Below are positions 14,940-23,753 of a stretch of DNA of 64,000 bases, one piece after another. Where the stretch lies: the NCBI GenBank assembly GCA_964527995.1, contig CAZGRP010000004.1:62001-126000 (forward strand). Direction: 5' to 3'. The notes below the pieces were generated by a model. That model did not search any database. It saw only the letters and a list, made by a program, of their open reading frames with translations, and had not been told where the DNA came from. Within the stretch, counting starts at the first letter, position 1, and every line of letters begins with the position of its first letter. The DNA is from CAZGRP01 sp964527995 (lineage in GTDB: Bacteria; Zhuqueibacterota; Zhuqueibacteria; Oceanimicrobiales; CAZGRP01). The translations under genes and the position numbers were made by a program.

Positions 14940-16310
14940 ATGACGGCTGTTGCGCCACGGATCTTGCTCGTCGATGACGAGGCCAATTTCCGCAAGACGG
15001 TGGTCGATCTCCTCAAGCTCGAGGGATACGAGGTCTTTACGGCACCGAGCGGAGCCGACGCCCTGGCGATTCTCGAAGATGTCACGGTAGACATTGTCAT
15101 CACCGATGTGCGCATGCCTCGAATGTCAGGCGTGGAGCTGTTGCAGCGTCTCCGCCACGCGCATCCCGACGTGGATGTAATCGTGCTCACCGGCTACGGA
15201 TCGATTCATGACGCGGTGAGAACCATCAAGATGGGCGCCTACAACTACGTCATGAAACCGGTGAATTTTGAGGAGCTGGCGCGAGACGTTCGTGACATCC
15301 TTCGGATGCGGAATCGGCTGCCCGAAGGATCAATCGCCTCGGATTCCGCTGCAGACAGCATTGTTGGCAGCAGCCCGCCGATCCGGCACGTCCGGCATCT
15401 GATCGACCGGTTCGCGGCATCGGAACTCCCTGTGCTCATCGAAGGAGAAAGCGGAACCGGCAAGGAGCTGGTTGCCAATGCCATCCATGCGCGCAGTCCC
15501 CGAGCCGAGAATCCGTTCGTACGAATCAACTGTGCCGCGCTTCCGGAACCACTGACCGAAAGCGAGCTTTTTGGCTACGAACGCGGCGCCTTCACGGGGG
15601 CGACCCAGCAGAAGAAGGGAAAAATCGAGTTGGCGAGCGGCGGAACGCTCTTCCTGGATGAGATCGCCGAGATGCCGCTGGGTACCCAGGCGAAGCTTCT
15701 GCGCGCCATCGAACAGCAGGAAATCGAGCGACTCGGTGGTACGGAGGTCATCAAAGTGGATGTGCGCCTGATCGCCGCAACGAACCAGAACCTGCGCGAG
15801 CTGGTGCAACGCGGGGAGTTTCGCAAGGACCTGTACTACCGCATCAACGCCGTGTCCATCAAGACGCCGCCGCTTCGCTCGATGCCGGAAGACATTCCGC
15901 GTCTGGCCAATTATTTTCTCGACAAACATTGCGCTGAGGTCGGAAAGCCGGTTCCCCGGCTCGGACGCGAGGTGATGCAGATTCTTCTCTCTCATCCCTG
16001 GCCTGGCAATGTGCGTGAGCTTGCAAACGTCATCCGCAGGGCGGCTATCCTGTGCGACGGCGGCGAACTGAATCCCGGACATCTTCCCGCAGAACTCGCG
16101 GAGCCGCCGGCCGAGGTTGCCGAAGACGATGCCAGAACGTTGTCCCTGGATGAGCTTGAGCGACGTCATATCGCTCGCGTGCTGAGATTGACGGCGGGTA
16201 ACAAGAATGCAGCGGCCCGATTGCTCAATATCCACCGCGATACGCTCTACCGCAAGATACGCAAGTACAACCTGTTATCTGATACCGGAGGAACACGCCA
16301 ACCGGAGTGA
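14940..16310 (+). CDS. NtrC-family sigma-54-dependent response regulator
   Basis: 456 residues. Receiver domain with Asp56 (VITDVRMP), AAA+ domain with Walker A GESGTGKE, an intact sigma-54-contacting GAFTGA loop, GGTLFLDEIAE Walker B and FRKDLYYRI, and a C-terminal Fis-type helix-turn-helix (NKNAAARLLNIHRDTLYRKIRKY). It is the likely partner of the kinase just upstream. Compared with the regulator at 8912, its ATPase contact loop is standard, so this one should activate sigma-54 promoters. The rpoN gene is not in the window. Confidence 0.93.
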   Translation: MTAVAPRILLVDDEANFRKTVVDLLKLEGYEVFTAPSGADALAILEDVTVDIVITDVRMPRMSGVELLQRLRHAHPDVDVIVLTGYGSIHDAVRTIKMGAYNYVMKPVNFEELARDVRDILRMRNRLPEGSIASDSAADSIVGSSPPIRHVRHLIDRFAASELPVLIEGESGTGKELVANAIHARSPRAENPFVRINCAALPEPLTESELFGYERGAFTGATQQKKGKIELASGGTLFLDEIAEMPLGTQAKLLRAIEQQEIERLGGTEVIKVDVRLIAATNQNLRELVQRGEFRKDLYYRINAVSIKTPPLRSMPEDIPRLANYFLDKHCAEVGKPVPRLGREVMQILLSHPWPGNVRELANVIRRAAILCDGGELNPGHLPAELAEPPAEVAEDDARTLSLDELERRHIARVLRLTAGNKNAAARLLNIHRDTLYRKIRKYNLLSDTGGTRQPE

Positions 16311-16767
16311 TATACGATGGGAAAGAGGGTACAAGCTCAAACGACGTGGCTCCACAAGCGGCCGCCGCCGTAGGCCTGTGATGCCGAGGTTTAGGATGGA
16401 CCCCCCATTTTCAGCCTGCTCGCCCGCCCGGCGAGGGCCCCAGGCGTCGGAAAGCACGGCATCTGCCGCATTTTACGACATCCTGGCGGTATCGTCCTAG
16501 TCTTTTGGAAAGCAATGGCTTAGATGGTACTGCCTTCATTTGGAAGTCGTAATTTGTCGGCCTGAGGTTCGCTTCATTGGATCGTTACCCTCCATTTCAG
16601 GCGCTGTTTGGATGGACCTAAAAGACTGAAACCACAGCGCTTACCGGACCTTCCTCGACATAGGATTTGTCAGCGATTTGACCTTGGTACGTCTGTTGCA
16701 GAGGTGCACTGGCCTTTTGGGTGCTGACTTCCTCCGGGCGCAAGCCCGACCGACAGGGCGTACGGGT
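16311..16767. other. Intergenic region without a recognisable gene
   Basis: 457 bases. Only short overlapping open frames without family features or ribosome sites are present. There is a CTCGCC/GGCGAG hairpin near 16419-16435. I found neither a sigma-70 nor a -24/-12 promoter that fits well before the receiver gene, though one must exist here or the receiver must be read from the upstream operon. Confidence 0.5.
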
Positions 16768-17316
16768 ATGAATCTGCTTTTGATCGATCCCGAGCGGCGT
16801 ACGCTCGAGGTCTATCGTGACATCTTTGAAATATGGGGGTACGACGTGACGGCCGTCCGCACCGGCTCGGAAGCGGCAAAGGCGTTTTCCGAGGCAGCCT
16901 TTGATCTTGTCATCCTGGATGACAACCTGCCGGACACGCCGGGGGTCGAACTGATTCGGGCGATGAAGACGCAAGCGCCGGCGGTTCCGCTGATTGTGAT
17001 GACGGCCAACTCGACGGTGCGTGGAGCGGTGAGCGCCATCCGTGCGGGCGCCGACGACTATTTGGCCAAGAGCACCGATGTGGAGGGTGTTCGGCACTGC
17101 CTCCAAGAGACCCTCGGGCAGCGCCCCGAAAACTCGCAGTCAGCCAAACTGCAGGCAGAGATTCTGACGAACCTTCGCCGGGTTCGCGATCATTTGGATG
17201 AGGTGATCGGATTTATCGAGCAGGCAAGCCGCCGAAGGGCCGGGCAGAGCGACACGGGGGCCTCGAGGCCGGCCCAGACAAATCGCCACGCGGAGCGTGA
17301 AGATACTGCACCTTGA
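16768..17316 (+). CDS. Stand-alone response-regulator receiver protein
   Basis: 182 residues. Residues 1-120 are a CheY-like receiver, MNLLLIDPERRTLEVYRDIF, with phosphoacceptor Asp51 in LVILDDNLPD and the switch Thr (VMTANSTV). The usual lysine-proline after beta 5 is lysine-serine (LAKST). The rest (QAEILTNLRRVRDHLDEVIGFIEQASRRR) is a helix and a disordered tail, with no DNA-binding domain, so it acts by protein contact. The ATG at 16768 begins the domain exactly; the frame is open upstream to 16678. The ATPase gene follows 79 bases later and may be its target. Confidence 0.85.
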   Translation: MNLLLIDPERRTLEVYRDIFEIWGYDVTAVRTGSEAAKAFSEAAFDLVILDDNLPDTPGVELIRAMKTQAPAVPLIVMTANSTVRGAVSAIRAGADDYLAKSTDVEGVRHCLQETLGQRPENSQSAKLQAEILTNLRRVRDHLDEVIGFIEQASRRRAGQSDTGASRPAQTNRHAEREDTAP

Positions 17317-17395
17317 TGGCGGAAGCAAGGAGGTGTTTCTGCCACGGATGAGCTGACACGTTCTGACTCAGCGAGGAAGGTTGTCTCACGGCGAC

Positions 17396-18487
17396 ATGCG
17401 TCTGCAACCAGAAACCTGGGGAATCGCAAGCGGTGATGCGGGAAGTGGGAAGACGACCGTAGCTGCCTGCCTTGGGGCCATCCTGCAACAGCAGGGGCTG
17501 CCCGCCCTCATCCTTGATGCGGACCTTAGAGGCGAGAATTACCTGCTCTCTGCTTCGGTGAGCAGCGAACCGGACGCTCTTTCTGCCAGAGTTCTTTCGG
17601 AAGGCTATCTCTTGATCTTGCGCCGCTCGCTCGGCGACGACTTCGATCGTACCATACGCGGGCTTGAGTCTATCGTGCCGCGAAGGAAGCGATCGGCGCT
17701 TCAGCTCTTGCTTGATTTTGGAACAGGATCATCGGAAAAATATGCGGAGTTTTTTCCGCTGCTGTCCAATCCGGTGGTTGTGGCGGATCGCACCGGAGAG
17801 TCGGTCGCGAAGGCATTGTCCTTTGCTTATCGGGCTGTTCTCCGCTGTATCGGCCGCCGACTGCGTCGATATCCAGAAGTCACCCGTATGATTCGGCAGG
17901 CTTTGACGCGCGAAGCGGAAGGCTCTGTTACTCGGTTGAGTGAGATCGCTTACCACCTGATTGGTGTGAATCGTTATGCGGCTGAGGTGGCTCGATCGAT
18001 CATTCGTGCTTATCATCCCAAAGTCGTGCTGAATCGCTCCGAAGAGGTGCAGGAACAGAAGAAGCTGCGACGGCTGTTGGCGCAGGTCCGCCTTGAAACC
18101 GATCTGGATATCTCCTTCGGCGGCACTCTTGCCAACGAGCCTCGACTTGCGGAGGTCGCGGCGCAGGCGACGAAACTGTCGCTCGACGATCCCGAAAGCG
18201 AATACGCCATCTGGCTGGCAAGAGAGCTGGCCCGGAAGCTGCAAGGAGAGAGCCGAATCGATCCACAGGGGGCGCCGCCGACGAAGCCGACCACCCGGCG
18301 CAGAAGGTGGCTCGGAGGGCTACTAGGATCGGTAGCGATGTTCTGGACGGTATCGCCCAAAGCCGTCAGCCTGCCACCAGGCCGCCGAGCGGGGTTGACC
18401 ACCGCCGGGCAGACGATTCTCGGAAGCCGACCTTTCGATGTTACGCTTTCCCGCTATGTCAGAAAGGGGAATCGCACGATCGTGTAA
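17396..18487 (+). CDS. MinD/FlhG-like ATPase with non-standard P-loop
   Basis: 363 residues. The fold is recognisable as the ParA/MinD superfamily: a P-loop near residue 12, LILDADLRGENYLL as the switch/A' region, a LLLDFGTGSSEKYAEFF segment in place of MinD's DTGAG, and a late VVLNRSEEVQEQKKLRRLL beta strand. The deviant Walker A signature KGGxGKT is replaced by GDAGSGKTT, so the signature lysine that activates the partner subunit is missing. About 60 extra residues (149-210, RRLRRYPEVTRMIRQALTREAEGSVTRL) are inserted in the middle, and the tail is basic and Arg-rich. The start is ATG 17396 or TTG 17381. Role unknown: cell-pole, motility or surface positioning is plausible. Confidence 0.7.
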   Translation: MRLQPETWGIASGDAGSGKTTVAACLGAILQQQGLPALILDADLRGENYLLSASVSSEPDALSARVLSEGYLLILRRSLGDDFDRTIRGLESIVPRRKRSALQLLLDFGTGSSEKYAEFFPLLSNPVVVADRTGESVAKALSFAYRAVLRCIGRRLRRYPEVTRMIRQALTREAEGSVTRLSEIAYHLIGVNRYAAEVARSIIRAYHPKVVLNRSEEVQEQKKLRRLLAQVRLETDLDISFGGTLANEPRLAEVAAQATKLSLDDPESEYAIWLARELARKLQGESRIDPQGAPPTKPTTRRRRWLGGLLGSVAMFWTVSPKAVSLPPGRRAGLTTAGQTILGSRPFDVTLSRYVRKGNRTIV

Positions 18488-18726
18488 TCGTGGTTGTGAG
18501 GCTGGAAGCTGTTCGTCGTAGCTGAGCCTTTATTATGGGCTCGGAGGGAGACCCATCAATGGGTTCTGGGCGCAAGGTAGGATGTAGTGCCGAACGAGCC
18601 CAAAACGGAGGAAGGATGCAACCGCCATGACGGCTGCCCGGACCCTCGCCGATCTTCGGACGGTGAGGGCGGGCAGCCGGGGTTGCTGCAAAGAGGATGG
18701 AACCATCAAAGCATCAGGAGGGAGGC

Positions 18727-19836
18727 GTGACTGGGTTCGAGTTCTCCTGGATTCGTGACGAGAAGGGGTTCGAAGCTTTGCAAGACGAGTGGGAGGCGCT
18801 GCTGGCGCGAAGCGGTTTGAACAGTATGTGCCTGAGCTGGGAGTGGATGTGGACCTGGTGGAGGGTCTATGGCGGGCGGAGCCAGCTCGCCCTGCTGTCG
18901 ATTCGGCGCCGCGGAGAGCTGGTTGGGCTCGCGCCATTGCTTCGTGCCCCGGAGCGACGTCCCGGGCGGGAAATCGGCTGGGCCTTTCGGTTTCTTGGAA
19001 ACGGCGAGACCGGGTCCGACTACCTGGATGTCATTTGCGACACCGCCTACCAGAGAGAGGTGCTCGCAACACTGGCCGAGGTGCTTGTCGAGGAGGCGGA
19101 GGGCTGGGATGTCGTCGAGCTTTCGGCGTTGCCGGCCCACTCGGTCACCAGGCGGTTCTTGAGCGATTTCTTGAGCAGGCGGAACTTTTTTGTCGGCCGG
19201 GCACGAAACCAGGTATGCCCTTATCTCGACCTTCCATCGTCGTGGGACGTCTTCCTGCGCCGCATCGACAAGGGGCTACGCAGCGTGCTGCGCTACAGGA
19301 CCAACCAGCTCCTCCACCGTCACCGCGTGCGTTTCGAGCGCTGCCGGCGGGAAAGTCAGTTCGACGCTAGCTTTGGCACCTTAGTTCGCCTGCACCAGCA
19401 TCTCTGGGAGGGACGAGGAATCTCGGGGGCATTCGCCAGCGAAAGCTACTACCGTTTTCACCGCAAGTTCGCTCAGGAGGCCCTGCGCCGTGACTGGTTG
19501 CGCCTTTTTGTGCTGAGAATCGATGACGAGCCGGTGGGGGCGGTCTGCGGCTACCATTTCGGAGACGTGGGCTATTTCTTCCAGATGGGATACGATCACG
19601 GCTGGAGTGGCCTGCAGCTCGACATCATTCTGGTGGGCCGTGCAATCCGGGATGCTATCGATTCGGGACTGTCCCAGTTTCGCTTCATGCATTCCGATTC
19701 AGAATACACGTTGCGTTGGACCAAACATTCTCACATGAACACCCACTGGGAAGTGCGACCGGCGACGAGCCTTCAGCAGCCCGGGACGACGCCGACATTT
19801 GAGAGGGTGGCCAGAGCCTACAACCCTGCTCTATGA
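18727..19836 (+). CDS. GNAT-family acetyltransferase (BcsL/CelD-like)
   Basis: 369 residues from the GTG at 18727, which has AGGAGG five bases upstream; an ATG at 18697 would add ten residues. The first half starts FEALQDEWEALLARSG and contains LSWEWMWTWWRVYGG, characteristic of the CelD/BcsL family. The second half is a GNAT domain (LRLFVLRIDDEPVGAVCGYHFGDVGYFFQMGYD). These enzymes usually acetylate sugars or transfer acyl groups in exopolysaccharide synthesis. No other polysaccharide gene is intact nearby, only an epimerase remnant at 20169. A small membrane protein follows in the same direction. Confidence 0.82.
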   Translation: MTGFEFSWIRDEKGFEALQDEWEALLARSGLNSMCLSWEWMWTWWRVYGGRSQLALLSIRRRGELVGLAPLLRAPERRPGREIGWAFRFLGNGETGSDYLDVICDTAYQREVLATLAEVLVEEAEGWDVVELSALPAHSVTRRFLSDFLSRRNFFVGRARNQVCPYLDLPSSWDVFLRRIDKGLRSVLRYRTNQLLHRHRVRFERCRRESQFDASFGTLVRLHQHLWEGRGISGAFASESYYRFHRKFAQEALRRDWLRLFVLRIDDEPVGAVCGYHFGDVGYFFQMGYDHGWSGLQLDIILVGRAIRDAIDSGLSQFRFMHSDSEYTLRWTKHSHMNTHWEVRPATSLQQPGTTPTFERVARAYNPAL

Positions 19837-19863
19837 TCGGTGCTCCAGAGAGGAGAGACAACA

Positions 19864-20073
19864 ATGAAGAGGAGTGTGACGCTGGTTGTATTGCTCGTGC
19901 TGGCGGTCGTGGCCCTCATTTTGCAAATCGTGGCACGGCGGGGGGCCAAATCAGATCGCCAGGGAAGCGGTGACCTGAATCGCCTCATCAACGAGCAGCC
20001 GACGCAGGTCGTGGTCTTGCCTTCGATCCATATCCCTGCACTCGGCGACGCCAGCGAAATTCATCGGATCTGA
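19864..20073 (+). CDS. Small single-span membrane protein
   Basis: 69 residues, ATG at 19864 with GAGGAGAG upstream. It has a basic start (MKRS), one strongly hydrophobic helix (residues 5-25) and a polar tail of about 40 residues. It begins 28 bases after the acetyltransferase stop and is probably co-transcribed with it. No family recognised. Confidence 0.6.
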   Translation: MKRSVTLVVLLVLAVVALILQIVARRGAKSDRQGSGDLNRLINEQPTQVVVLPSIHIPALGDASEIHRI

Positions 20074-20168
20074 CCGGGCTGCAGTGCTGCGACGTATCGT
20101 TGCCCTGCAGCCAACAGCGTGTCGGCTTCGCCTCTTAACTGAGCGACCGATCCTTAGCCCTTCCTGTT

Positions 20169-20420
20169 ATGTCTTCTCGAATCTCTCGCGGCTCGCTCGA
20201 GCCTCGGGAGTGGTTGCATCCCACTCAAGAGAGCAAGCTGGGGGGATCAGCAGAAAGCGGAATCCTGCGCTCCACCGAGGTGCATGCCAGCGGCACTATG
20301 AACGTGCTCAATGCTGCCCGCCAGGCGGGCACCCGGTGCCTCGTGTTCGTCTCCTCTTTCTCAGTGTGCTCGGCTGCCAACCGGAAGTTGATTTCGAAAC
20401 CGGACGACGCCGGACCCTAG
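20169..20420 (+). pseudogene. Remnant of an NAD-dependent sugar epimerase/dehydratase
   Basis: An 83-residue frame whose middle reads EVHASGTMNVLNAARQAGTRCLVFVSS. This closely matches the NVxGTxNVLEAARxAGVKRxVYxSS segment of GalE-like short-chain epimerases, including the region just before the active-site Ser and the SVYG turn (here SVCS). The upstream Rossmann nucleotide-binding part (GxxGxxG) and everything after about 20 further residues are missing, so it cannot be functional. It is followed by the terminator of the opposite-strand gene. Found next to the BcsL-like gene, it suggests loss of a polysaccharide locus. Confidence 0.5.
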
Positions 20421-20451
20421 CCTGATCGCACGACTACGCAAGACAACCCGC

Positions 20452-20485
20452 AAAAAAACGCCCAGTCCCGCAGGGGACCGGGCGT
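20452..20485 (-). terminator. Intrinsic terminator of the TPR gene
   Basis: On the minus strand ACGCCC and GTCCC arms pair with GGGAC and GGGCGT around a four-base loop (20458-20485), followed by seven T. It sits 19 bases after the TPR stop codon. Confidence 0.9.
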
Positions 20486-20503
20486 GTACGGAGGAAAGGC
20501 AAC

Positions 20504-21424
20504 TTAGCGTTCGTCGTTCTGCAGGGTGATGCGCGTGTCCTTCTGCTGCATCAGCAGCCCCTTTACACGTTCCAGATTGGCTTGGGCTTTGGTGTTGTTC
20601 GGATCGAGCTCGACAGCCTTCGTGTAGGCGGCCTTGGCCTCCTCGACTTCGCCCAACCGTTCCAGCGTGATCCCGAGATTATTGAAGAAGAATGGCAGGT
20701 CGTCGCGCAGTGCAACGGCCCTCTGCAAGTGGGGAAGAGCCACCTCGAACCGCTCTTGCTCGATGTAGATGAGGCCGAGATTGTTGTGCGCGAAGGGATT
20801 CTCACTGTCGAGCGCGATGGCACGCTCGTAAGCCGACACCGCCTCATCAACCCGGGTTTGATTGTAGAGCACCCTGGCGAGAACGACCCAGGCATCTGGG
20901 CTGGAGCTGTCGAGCGCCGTAGCCCGGGTCGCGGCATCGAAGGCCTGTGACGTGTCGCCGAGATCGAGATCGACGCGGGCCAGGTTGAGCCATCCTTTGA
21001 CGAAGTCCGGTGATATCTCCACCGCCCTCTGCAAAGAAATGCGCGCACTATCGATTTCGCCTGTGCGCCGTAATTCCAGGCCGCGAAGATACCACTGCCA
21101 CGCCGTCTGCGGAGATTGTTGCGGTGCGGTCGGCATAGCCTCCTCGGCATGTTCAGCTTCGATCGTATCGGGTTCGACCTGAGTTTCGGCAACCGTCACC
21201 GGCTCAATCGTTCGGACTGTTTCGCTGACCGGCGTGGCCGGCCGCCGAGGTGATTCGAGCGACTTCCGGGCGACCCGCTCGGGCGATTCCTTGGAATCGC
21301 CACAGCCCTGGGTGCTCTGAAGGCCGATCGCCACGGCCGTCAGAAACACCACAGCCACGAATCGGCGGGCCACGATGGCGCGCGATTCGCGCTGGGCATG
21401 ACTTCGAGTGGTTGACTTGCGCAT
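20504..21424 (-). CDS. Envelope TPR protein
   Basis: 306 residues. The ATG at 21424 has AAGGAGGT seven bases upstream. A hydrophobic segment (about residues 21-38) ends in QGCGDSKE. The cysteine could be a lipid anchor, although the lipobox (TQGC) is imperfect. After a Pro/Glu-rich linker come about five TPR units, clearest at AWVVLARVLYNQTRVDEAVSAYERAIALDSENPFAHNNLGLIYIEQERFEVALPHLQRAV. It is a protein-interaction scaffold on the periplasmic side and no catalytic domain is present. It is divergent from the lipoprotein gene at 21877, with a structured element between them. Confidence 0.8.
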   Translation of the reverse strand: MRKSTTRSHAQRESRAIVARRFVAVVFLTAVAIGLQSTQGCGDSKESPERVARKSLESPRRPATPVSETVRTIEPVTVAETQVEPDTIEAEHAEEAMPTAPQQSPQTAWQWYLRGLELRRTGEIDSARISLQRAVEISPDFVKGWLNLARVDLDLGDTSQAFDAATRATALDSSSPDAWVVLARVLYNQTRVDEAVSAYERAIALDSENPFAHNNLGLIYIEQERFEVALPHLQRAVALRDDLPFFFNNLGITLERLGEVEEAKAAYTKAVELDPNNTKAQANLERVKGLLMQQKDTRITLQNDER

Positions 21425-21598
21425 GACACACCTCCTTGGGTTAAGGTAATTTTGGATGACCCGCGGCTTCCGGGACTTCCATAAACCAAGAGGCGTGCCA
21501 CGATTTCGGAGGGGCATCGGATAGATAGTAAGTTGTGTATTATTAGAGTGCTACGGCTATCTAGTGGTACCCATGGATGGCGGAGCCGAGGGGCCGGT

Positions 21599-21680
21599 GT
21601 GTCCGCGGGAACACGATTTCCGAAAACCTCGCAGCGATGGTCGTGTGGCCGAAGACACGGGCCTGTGTTCCCAGGGACAC
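21599..21680. repeat. Branched inverted-repeat element between divergent genes
   Basis: GTGTCC and GGGAACAC (21599-21604, 21607-21614) pair with GTGTTCCC and GGACAC (21665-21672, 21675-21680), a 14-bp stem with one 2x2 internal loop. Inside are hairpins TCGCAGCGA (near 21629) and CGTGT/ACACG (21642-21646 with 21655-21659), making a three-way fold of 82 bases. No T-run and no open frame. The arms are long enough to be selected rather than random, but strand and function are unknown. Confidence 0.5.
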
Positions 21681-21806
21681 ATTGGCAGACGGTAGGGTCC
21701 TCCGCACCGGAGGCGCCATACATTGCTGCGGAATCAATGCCAGCCGATTCAGGTTCATGCTCAGGCTTCTCCTCCGGCAGCGCTGGTTCTCATCCAGAGA
21801 ACCACC

Positions 21807-21835
21807 TTGACTTTGCTGTCCCCTGGCTGTATATT
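21807..21835 (+). promoter_or_regulatory. Promoter of the LolA-like lipoprotein gene
   Basis: TTGACT, 17 bases, TATATT, ending 41 bases before the ATG. Confidence 0.75.
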
Positions 21836-21876
21836 GGGGCGCTTGTAGGGAACGGGCCAACAGGAGGGAACCGATC

Positions 21877-22680
21877 ATGATGGGAAAACTGCTTTGGGTC
21901 ACGCTGGTGGCCCTGGTAGCATGTGGCGGACAGGAGAAGTCGACGCAAGAGGTCTTGCCGGGCACGAAGTTCGATCCGTCCCAATCGGACCCGCAAGCGG
22001 TTAAGATTGCCGATGAGGTCATGCTGGCGCTTGGCGGCCGTGACAATTGGATGCAAGCCCGCTATCTTCGCTTCCGCTTTGTGGTGGAAAGTCGCGGCCG
22101 CGATCTGGTCGACCGCCGGCACGACTGGGATCGCTGGACGGGTCGCTATCGGCTTGAGTACACGGATCAAGGTGGTGGCCACAACCGGGTGCTGTTCAAC
22201 GTCAACACCAAACAGGGGCAGGCGTTCGTGGACAACGTGCCTGTCGAGGGGGACACACTACAGAAGATTCTGGACAAGGCTTACGCCATCCATGTCAACG
22301 ACACGTATTGGCTGCTCATGCCTTACAAGATGAAAGACCCGGGCGTCATCCTGAAGTACGAGGGTACTGCCGAGATCAACGGATTCAGCCACGATATCGT
22401 CCATCTCAGTTTCGACAATGTGGGCCTGACGCCGCAGGACGTCTACTGGGTCTACGTCGACCAGGCAACGCGGCTGATAACCAAGTGGGAGTATATTCTC
22501 AAGGGCGGCGAAGGCCCGCGCACCGTGGCCTGGTGGAAGGGCTGGAAGCAGTACGGGAAGATCAAGCTGGCGGACACGCGCGAATTCGACAAGAGCGATC
22601 GGCGCATCGTTTTTCGTGATCTCTTCGTTTCGCCGACGGTGGACGAGAGCGTTTTCGCTTCGCCACTAACGACCAAGTGA
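21877..22680 (+). CDS. Lipoprotein, LolA/LolB-like fold candidate
   Basis: 267 residues. The signal peptide ends in the lipobox LVAC at residue 16, so the protein is lipid-anchored. The mature part has the pattern of proteins annotated as outer-membrane lipoprotein-sorting-like: ADEVMLALGGRDNWMQARYLRFRF, then beta strands with GRYRLEYT, and VYWVYVDQATRLITKWEYI. The ribosome site AGGAGGGA precedes the ATGATG start. It is convergent with the MBL-hydrolase gene, 14 bases apart. A role in lipoprotein or lipid handling is only suggested by fold. Confidence 0.7.
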   Translation: MMGKLLWVTLVALVACGGQEKSTQEVLPGTKFDPSQSDPQAVKIADEVMLALGGRDNWMQARYLRFRFVVESRGRDLVDRRHDWDRWTGRYRLEYTDQGGGHNRVLFNVNTKQGQAFVDNVPVEGDTLQKILDKAYAIHVNDTYWLLMPYKMKDPGVILKYEGTAEINGFSHDIVHLSFDNVGLTPQDVYWVYVDQATRLITKWEYILKGGEGPRTVAWWKGWKQYGKIKLADTREFDKSDRRIVFRDLFVSPTVDESVFASPLTTK

Positions 22681-22694
22681 CGCATCGGCGGCGC

Positions 22695-23576
22695 TCAGCG
22701 ACCCGTGAGCTCGCGGTAGACCACCTCAATATTGGCCGCGAGGCCTTGCTCATAGCGGCGATAGCTGGCGTACTTCGGCAGCCGGACCTGCTGCTTCGCC
22801 TGCTCGAGCGACAGGCCTGCCGCGATGGCCCTCCTGACCGCGGCCCGGAGGTCGCGGTGGTAGCGAAGGGATGCGCGCACCCCGGCACGATCGGTGACCT
22901 CGCCGTGGCCCGGTATGAACGTGTCGATGTCCATTTGCAACACGCGCTCCAACACATCCACATAGCCCTGGCTGCTGCCGCCGGCCTTCGAGTCGATCAC
23001 GGGGATCGAACCGTTGAACAGCAAGTCACCCAGATAGGCGACTTTGTACTTCGGGAAAATGACGATGGCATCGCCAGCGGTATGGGCTGGGCCGAGGTGG
23101 ATGAGCTCCACGGCGGACTCTCCGTCGTGAACCGTCATCCGCCTGGAGAAGGTGATGTTCGGCAGGTATCGACTATGGTCTCGCCAGTACTCTGCGTCGA
23201 ACTTGAGGAGGTTGCGCCTGGTGAGGCGATGTGACAGGATCTGGATCGTTTCCGGGAACGAGGGGGCACCGTGTGTGTGGTCGGCGTGGTAGTGTGTGTG
23301 GACGAGATAGCGGATGGGCTTGAGGGTGACTTTCCGGATCTGGTCGATGATCCTCTGGCCCCATCTCGGGTTGATCTTGGCGTCCGCCACCAGAACGCCG
23401 TTGTCCATGACATAGAACACCGCGTTTCCGCCGCCACCCAACACGACATAAAGATCATCGCGCAGTTTCTCGACACGGATCTGTTCGTCTCGCGGTGCGA
23501 CCGGACGTAATTGCACAAACAGGCCAACGACCACGACACCCAAGAGGAGCGTGAACAGCAACCGCGAATCCTTCAT
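22695..23576 (-). CDS. Exported metallo-beta-lactamase-fold hydrolase
   Basis: 293 residues. The N-terminal hydrophobic helix (residues 6-23) is a signal or membrane anchor. The metal-binding motif HTHYHADHTHG is intact, with a later GPAHTAGD histidine, the bridging Asp in YLGDLLFN and the final His in IPGHGE, so two metal ions can bind. The subgroup (GNAVFYVMDNGVLVADAKINP) is the broad SoxH/cyclase-like class, and the substrate cannot be told. The ATG at 23576 follows GGAAGGAGG. Its promoter lies 130 bases upstream at 23707. Confidence 0.87.
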   Translation of the reverse strand: MKDSRLLFTLLLGVVVVGLFVQLRPVAPRDEQIRVEKLRDDLYVVLGGGGNAVFYVMDNGVLVADAKINPRWGQRIIDQIRKVTLKPIRYLVHTHYHADHTHGAPSFPETIQILSHRLTRRNLLKFDAEYWRDHSRYLPNITFSRRMTVHDGESAVELIHLGPAHTAGDAIVIFPKYKVAYLGDLLFNGSIPVIDSKAGGSSQGYVDVLERVLQMDIDTFIPGHGEVTDRAGVRASLRYHRDLRAAVRRAIAAGLSLEQAKQQVRLPKYASYRRYEQGLAANIEVVYRELTGR

Positions 23577-23706
23577 TTCCCTTCCTCCTTCCTGGCGGCC
23601 GGGCGAGGCCCAGCGGCTTCACCCGCAAGTTACTCTCTCATGTGCCTCCTTTCGTTTCTCAGTTCCCCAACCTGCTCAATGCCAGGGCCGCCACACCGGC
23701 GCATCC

Positions 23707-23735
23707 ATGATAGTTGATGAAAACCGCAATGTCAA
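23707..23735 (-). promoter_or_regulatory. Promoter of the MBL hydrolase gene
   Basis: Minus-strand TTGACA (23735-23730), 17 bases, TATCAT (23712-23707). It lies just inside the 3' side of yjbQ, so the hydrolase is transcribed independently. Confidence 0.7.
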
Positions 23736-23753
23736 GACAATTTCGATGCTTCG

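Noticed and set aside
16311..16767. A sigma-54 promoter (TGGCAC-N5-TTGC) for the receiver gene
   Set aside because: No matching pair of elements with correct spacing was found.
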